From NCBI GenBank assembly GCA_947561395.2, contig OX387182.1:46803949-46867948 (forward strand): a stretch of DNA of 64,000 bases, given 5' to 3'. Shown piece by piece: positions 58,564 through 64,000 of the stretch (the stretch's first letter is position 1; each line of letters starts with the position of its first letter). Position numbers and translations under genes: made by a program. The notes under the pieces were generated by a model. It saw only the letters and a list, made by a program, of their open reading frames with translations, was not told the DNA's origin and did not search any database. The DNA comes from Buxus sempervirens (taxonomy: Eukaryota; Streptophyta; Magnoliopsida; Buxales; Buxaceae).

Positions 58564-59721
58564 TAAATTACTATTGTTACCATGGTTCATTTTACAACTC
58601 TTATAATGGAGGTTAGTGTTGTTTTGGACACTTTAGAGGAGGCATTTGTAGTTTTCAGAAACTAGATGAGAGGTAACTGTAAATTTTTTTATAAAAAATC
58701 ATAGTATGGAGGTGGGAATTGCAAGTACTTGGTGGTAGCAGAATTCATTTTGCAGCCTATAGTTATTGGTGACTAGAAGTAGAAGTTGATGTTGGTGATA
58801 ATAGGTAGCATTTGCTCTCACTTTCTACACCTCACTCTTTAATAGCTAATTGATGGATAGAAGCCACAAAAACTTGATTACAAGCAATCCACACAGGACG
58901 TAGATAGAAGCCACAAAAACTTGATTACAAAAGAATTCATAACTTACAGCAGCAACAGGGTCTTGACAACGTACAAAGTCAGGGCGATTACTATTGTTCT
59001 CTTCACTTCATGCTTTTCATCTCTAACAGGTATCTTGGGCTTTTTCCCGAACATATGAGCTGCATTTACCTAAACTACATGCTTGTGTTGAGACATGTTA
59101 CTTCTAAAACATCTAAAGCTTACCACCAACAGGTAAAGGAGATGACCGTCAAAAGCACCTAACCTTAAAAAGAACTCGGAAACCTATAGAAATCAGTTCA
59201 TGGATCGAGATACGAACTGGCATTGGCTGCTACTTGCAAGCTTTTTATCATCATCATAATAAACCAGTTCCTATCCTACCAAAGCGGGCTGCGGTATAAA
59301 TCTCGTCTCTCCATCCTGTTTTATAAAAAAAAAGGCCTATGGTACTCTACACCAAGATTCATGGTTTGTGAGCCTTGTAATTTATTGAAATTTTTTTTAT
59401 TTGTGTTGTTCGTAAACCATGAATCTTGCTTAAGATGTTATAGGTTTTTTTTGCCATAAACGATAAGTTCACTGGTGGATGGTTTAAAAGCTAGCAAGGG
59501 ATATCTTAGGGGAAATAGAAAGTAAAAAAACAATCAATTTATCCATATAACAATGTCTTTTATCAATGGATAGGGTAGTGGTGATCGGAGGGCGTTAGGT
59601 CAACCATTCCATGCTCTGGAAGGTCACCCATTTCCCTTGCTATCTATATCGCACCTTTGATTGCACATGAATTCCAACCAAATAGGCGGGGCTACAACCT
59701 GGATCGAAAAAATCAGGCCTG
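58564..59721. other. Intergenic spacer with a short duplication
   Basis: GATAGAAGCCACAAAAACTT onward is repeated as 28-bp copies (58856-58883, 58903-58930). No gene is recognised. Confidence 0.5.
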
Positions 59722-60005
59722 GTTTGGCATTCATTTTGGTGTATTCGTCATGTGAAGGAGTATTTAAAACAAGTTCCAAGTATATCTTTTAGAATTTATA
59801 TATATTATAAGTATATTGCCATATTTTTGCAAAACTCATTTTGAATATCCAAAAACAGGTGTTAAGGTGATTCCTCTTTGTAATGTATTTTTTAAAACTC
59901 ATTCCCCAAATGAAACCAAGAACCTGTTTAACCCCTAAAACTCATTATAATCCCTGAAATCTCATTCTAAGCCGTGGAATAAGTTCCCCAAATGAATACC
60001 AAACA
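59722..60005. mobile_element. MITE, family related to 27.2-27.5 kb
   Basis: Ends GTTTGGCATTCATTTTGG / CCCAAATGAATACCAAAC are near-perfect inverted repeats. Interior text is shared with 27165-27520. The target duplication is unclear. Confidence 0.6.
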
Positions 60006-60189
60006 ACGTCTTAATAGTGAGGACCTATAATATTCTTCAGGGTGAAAGAACAAACGGATGTTATCGTACGCGTTTTCCTTAAATTCAAATGAGTCTCATG
60101 TGGCTCGCCCCTTTTCTCAAGTGCTTGAAAATTGGTGTGAGATGTGAATAGAGGCAAGTCTTTGTGCACTGGGGGGTAGCTGTATTAGT

Positions 60190-60375
60190 ATAAAATCTTC
60201 TACAATGCCTACTGCATTGTTTTTGTTTTCTACTGTAACATGTGGAGTATCTCACATGGGCCTCGCATTAAACATTTACAACCAATCGTGACTTTGTGAG
60301 ATGCTCCACATGACAGCATCTCATGACCATAGTAGAAAGCAATGCAGTAAAGCATTGTAGATGATATCATCCAAA
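60190..60375. mobile_element. Foldback MITE, ~185 bp
   Basis: TCTACAATGCCTACTGCATT...TGTGGAGTATCTCACA is mirrored by TGTGAGATGCTCCACATG...AATGCAGTAAAGCATTGTAGA, giving arms of about 60-80 bp. Confidence 0.72.
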
Positions 60376-60644
60376 TCGCATTATACTTTCAAATGCTTCA
60401 TATAGTAGCATTTCTCTCAAATTGCAATAACCAATATAGCATAAAATTGCTAGCCTATCAATGAAATTTCGGCTGACATAAACAAGTTCTAATTGGTCTG
60501 GATTTTACCAACTTGGGACCCCAACCCAAGAGGATTTTCGGGAAAATTATGGAATGGGGTAACTTTTCCCCGCTATTGCCAAAAACAGGCAACCAAAATA
60601 CTTAATGGCAGATTGAAGATACTTTTAAAGCTTATTTGCAAAAT

Positions 60645-60682
<38 letters not shown>
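60645..60682. repeat. Uninterrupted run of 38 G
   Basis: 38 consecutive G, followed by TGGGTGGGGTGG and, about 50 nt later, a C run plus CACACCCCAC. It has strong G-quadruplex potential and is possibly length-miscounted in assembly. The Gly-rich open frames across it are artefacts. Confidence 0.95.
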
Positions 60683-60683
<1 letters not shown>

Positions 60684-61023
60684 GGGTGGGGTGGCCAAGT
60701 CATCGGTCGACCATTTGTTCCCATTTTGCCCCCCCCCCCCACACCCCACACGTCATCAACCCAAAAACCCGTCTCTCACCTCTCGCTTTCACCCACTTTT
60801 CTTCGCGCCAAGACCTTGAGGCCGTTCTTTGGAACCTCCGGTGACCCCTCTCCGGCGACCACTCTCTCTGGCGACCTTCATTGCTTTGGCTGTTTTCGTG
60901 CACCGTTAATAGGCTCTCCGGTGACCACTTTTCTTCATCGGTTTGTTCTCCCCGTTGTGAGAGAAGTTGTGGGCGATCGCATTTGAAGCCGTCTCCCCCA
61001 TTCTGTTCGGCAACCTCGTCACT

Positions 61024-61577
61024 TTTTGGCAAGTGGAAAGCACCTACCTGCACGAACTCTCCGGCGACCCCATCTGAAGCAGACGCCGCCGACCGCCCCT
61101 TTCCCCGGTATTTCTGTTGCTTGCTCGATTTTTTTTTTCTTTTGCTTCTACTTGATTTCTTTTCTAGGGCTTTTTTTTATTTAGGGATCGAATGATGGAA
61201 ACTTGTAGGTTTTTGGCAATCGGCCATTCCCTTTTCTTCTAGTTGGTTTCTGATAATCACTTGTTCTATTTTTCTCATTGTTTGCCCGTCCCGTCGCCCA
61301 CACTTGTTTATCTTCGTTGTATTTTTTTTCCATTGAATATTTTTTATGTTCGATTTCTGATTGTTTTCCCATCGCCCACACCTGTTTTTGGCAAGTGGAA
61401 AGCACCTACCTTCACGAACTCTCCGGCAACCCCCCATCTGAAGCAGACGCCGCCGACCACCGACTGCCCCTTTCCCTGGTATTTCTGTTGCTCTCTCGAT
61501 TTTTTTCCTGTTGCTTCTACTTGATTTATTTTCTAGGGCTCTTTTTTATCTAGGGATCGAATGATGGAAACTTGTAT
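61024..61577. repeat. Direct repeat of a CCGG-rich block with splice-donor-like end
   Basis: Copy 1 (61024-61206) and copy 2 (61382-61577) share TTTTTGGCAAGTGGAAAGCA, CGAACTCTCCGGC, GAAGCAGACGCCGCCGACC and GGTATTTCTGTTGCT, ending GATGGAAACTTGTA. In copy 1 this continues into a B segment (TTTTTGGCAATCGGCCATT..., 61208-61360). After copy 2 the B segment is missing and reappears at 62556-62690. The text looks like a 5' UTR exon plus the start of an intron. Confidence 0.85.
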
Positions 61578-61729
61578 AGTATTATGCACAACATAGACAC
61601 ACAGCAATGTATATCTTGCCAAGTTATAAGAACTGTATGCAAGATAGGCATTAAAATGATAAACCACTCACACTAGAATATGATGAGCCATGCATTTAAA
61701 CACTCCAACCTTATGAGAATTTGACAGGC

Positions 61730-61735
61730 TTTATT
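61730..61735 (-). terminator. Polyadenylation signal AATAAA of FEN1 fragment
   Basis: AATAAA on the minus strand, 14 nt after the FEN1 stop codon, is close but usable. Further signals downstream are not excluded. Confidence 0.45.
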
Positions 61736-61748
61736 TACAATTCTACAA

Positions 61749-62328
61749 CTACTTTTTCTTCTTTCCACCACCACCTTTAGATTTTTTGGTGATTTCCTTC
61801 ACAGTCTTCTCTGGTGTTTCCTATCATACAAAAATAGGAAAAGGTAAAGTTAGAAATAACAGAAAATAACATACTATTTTGAATTAGCACCCAAGCACAT
61901 TACAAGAACCTTCAAGCAACAAGTTTAGAAATATATCAAAGATTGTTAGATTGATAAGTGGAAGCACTAACCTTCCGTTTAAGTGGTGTAGATGTGCTCA
62001 TGACTGGCTTAAAGAAAGATTCTAATCTGCATAATATGAACATGGAATCACTGGACTCATAGAGCCTTCAGAAAAATAATGTCTTGTGCACTTGCAGTTT
62101 TTAGAAACAATTTACCGCCCCTGGGTTGACTTGTTCTTGGCTGCTTTGATTTTTTTTATGGCCTATTAAGAAACTATCAATTTAAATCAATGGAATAGCA
62201 TGATTTGGGACAACAATGAAAATAAAAGGGACATTGTACTTAAACTTGCATAAGATGACTGAAGGAGATACCTTTGAGACTCGGTCACTGTTGAACCCAT
62301 TCTCATTCACCAGAAAATTTACAAGACC
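61749..62328 (-). CDS. FEN1: Flap endonuclease 1 (FEN1), C-terminal four exons
   Basis: Minus-strand exons 62328-62272, 62162-62116, 62026-61972 and 61820-61749 join in phase with GT-AG introns to give 76 residues ending at TAG. The order is GLVNFLVNENGFNSDRVSK, AIKKIKAAKNKSTQG, RLESFFKPVMSTSTPLKRK and a Lys/Gly-rich nuclear-localisation tail (KKSKGGGGKKKK). QGRLESFF is the PCNA-binding PIP box (QxxLxxFF). Nuclear FEN1 removes 5' flaps during lagging-strand synthesis and base excision repair. The nuclease domain exons are not within the next 1.67 kb to the window end, so the gene either continues past 64,000 through a long intron or this is a captured 3' fragment. The latter is suggested by its position inside a split repeat. 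Confidence 0.88.
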
Positions 62329-62529
62329 CTAAAAGATGGAAAAGTAATATTACTACAAAGACACCAAAATAAGAAGAAATAGAGAGGGAAACAAGATATT
62401 GCTGCTAATGGGACAAATCAATTGCTGATCCACCTACATCCATATTTGGACCAAAAATTTTCAACCAAAACTCATATTTGACAAAGATTTGATTGGATTT
62501 AAGAAAATGAAATCCATATTCAATTCTGT

Positions 62530-62560
62530 AAAAATTGGAGATGAACTCACTCCAATTTTT
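62530..62560. repeat. 11-bp inverted repeat at FEN1-segment junction
   Basis: AAAAATTGGAG and CTCCAATTTTT are perfectly complementary around a 9-nt spacer, right where the repeat's B segment resumes. Confidence 0.8.
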
Positions 62561-62690
62561 GGCAATCGGCCATTGCTTTTTCTTCTACTTGGTTTCTGAT
62601 AATCAATTGTTATCTTCGTTGTATTCTTTTTCTTTGAATCTTTTTTATGTTCGATTTTTGAGGCTTTACAGAATTCGATTTTTTTTTCTG
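62556..62690. repeat. Displaced B segment of the 61-kb repeat
   Basis: TTTTTGGCAATCGGCCATTG...TTGGTTTCTGATAATCA...ATCTTCGTTGTATTC...TTATGTTCGATTT matches 61208-61360 in order, lacking the CATTGTTTGCCCG part. Confidence 0.82.
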
Positions 62691-64000
62691 ATTCTTTGAG
62701 AATTAACGTATACAACAATACTAGGTCCTAGACGAGAATGATTTGCTAAGCACATAAGTTCTCTAATTGAAGCTGTTGTATATCATTTGCTAACGATTGT
62801 CATGTATAACTTGACAGCAGGATCTACTGTTCTCAAAGAATCTCATCTCAAAGATGAAGGGGAGTTTTTTGTCTAGAAAATCCAAGATCTTTCAAAAAAT
62901 AGAAGATCACACAATAAGATAAGAGATTTAGAATTTCTTCTTATCTCATATAAATTAAAATTTGAAAGTTAAAAACATAAGAAATTGTGCAAATAAGGTA
63001 AAACTTTAGTCAGGCCATACTATTATCATCTGCTATTAAAATTTCATCGTGACCAATTTCTTTGCCTTATACTATTACCATCTTCTATTAAAAATTCATA
63101 GTGACCAACTTCTTTGATCTGTGACCTCTTTTGCCTTTTAGTTTTGTGATTCTCAAGGCAAAACTTATTGAGATGGTAGGTATGAAAATGCATTGAAATG
63201 CCCCCTTCTTGTGGGTTCTAGATAGATCATATACTTTTTCTTCATATATATATATATACAACTCTCATTACCTATCCAAAAAAAAAAACTGTATTGAAAT
63301 TGAATTGTAAAAAAGTAGATAATGGTAAAAAAAACATACTTTAACAATGATATTGAAATTTGTCTAATATTTCTTAGTATGGTGCATATCGACAACCTAT
63401 TTGGCTAGATAATTATTTTCTTTTTGAAGATAAATTTCTTTAAATTCTATTTAAATTTTTTTTGTAATGTAACTTTAGTTTTACAGGTAGAAGTCTAACT
63501 AGATATAGTTGGAGTTAGAGACCATAATTAAGGGTTGAGTGCAAGAGAAAGAAGTTTTACAATAAAGTAAGTGTTGCCTGTGACCATAGGACTGATTGTT
63601 CTTGTAGGTGATGTGGAAGACTGCATAATGGATCCAGAAAGATAGTTTCTGTTCGGCCATTTAGTATGAGCTTTGCAAGCTTTGAATATTTGGTCTGTTA
63701 ACTGGGCTGTTTCCCAAGAAAGATAACAACTTCAGACCATTCTGTCATTTTATCTCCACCTGATCCTTCCTCAAAGGTGGTTCCACTGTTGGGAGTGTCA
63801 AACAAATCAATTCCTAATTTATCTAATTTGGAGACATAGAAGATAGAAAGATGGTTTTGGGGTTCTGAAAATTTGTGTAATGTTCCTACGTTGTTGGTAT
63901 TCCAACTCCATTGAGTCTATCATGTTCATAGATTGTTGTGATTTGTTTAGAGGACAGAAAGCATGCTTCTATCTCCCACTAACATGGAAGAAATACATGT
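62691..64000. other. AT-rich non-coding end of window
   Basis: No gene seen on either strand. A ~50-bp unit (ACTATTATCATCTGCTATTA..., CATCGTGACCAATTTCTTTG) is tandemly repeated at 63015-63064 and 63066-63116. This may be intron of FEN1 if that gene continues to the right. Confidence 0.5.

Noticed and set aside
60493..60986. Poly-glycine-containing frames on the plus strand
   Set aside because: Produced by the 38-base G run; no conserved domain on either side.

Overview
This is a nuclear chromosome segment from a flowering plant. Three spliced host genes have canonical GT-AG introns, and they sit in a dense nest of plant-type transposons: Ty3/gypsy elements, a Cassandra-like 5S-bearing LTR, Helitrons, PIF/Harbinger, hAT and Mutator-like MITEs. 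Very long AT-rich introns (up to about 10 kb) and many solo LTRs point to a medium or large genome. I cannot name the species.

Layout. 1-3.9 kb: decayed Helitron with a broken PIF1-type helicase motif and a good 3' terminus, a 166-bp mini-Helitron, and a foldback MITE. 4.8-22.2 kb (minus): a complete seven-exon gene for a ZNF830-like C2H2 nuclear protein. Its fourth intron holds a 7-kb chromovirus in the opposite orientation with both LTRs and a TTTTT target-site duplication (TSD). Its third intron holds LINE and mitochondrial-rps10-like fragments, and its first intron a roughly 0.4-kb tandem duplication. 23.0-26.3 kb: nested DNA transposons (hAT MITE inside PIF/Harbinger, next to a 73-bp palindromic MITE). 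27.7-46.6 kb: a gene-free nest of seven solo LTRs, six with matching 5-bp TSDs. One is a 316-bp LTR carrying a 5S rRNA-derived segment, which sits inside a 3.7-kb Tat-like solo LTR. 48.5-57.4 kb (plus): a complete six-exon gene for translation elongation factor 1-beta, with TATA and telo boxes upstream. 58-64 kb: MITEs, a 38-base G run, a duplicated CCGG-rich block, and on the minus strand the last four coding exons of flap endonuclease 1 (FEN1), which seem to split one copy of the duplicated block.

The three host genes are unrelated housekeeping functions (splicing/genome maintenance, translation, DNA replication) and do not form a pathway. The most unusual structure is in the long solo LTRs. 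Four otherwise diverged LTRs (27.9-36.5, 32.6-35.1, 38.7-41.8 and 43.7-46.6 kb) share a small hairpin followed 25-32 nt later by a T-rich tract and AG acceptor. They also carry arrays of short hairpins; in one, the stems differ between units but stay complementary while the loop is conserved. In two LTRs the acceptor opens the same phase into a short frame ending Tyr-Tyr-Leu-Leu/Pro-stop.
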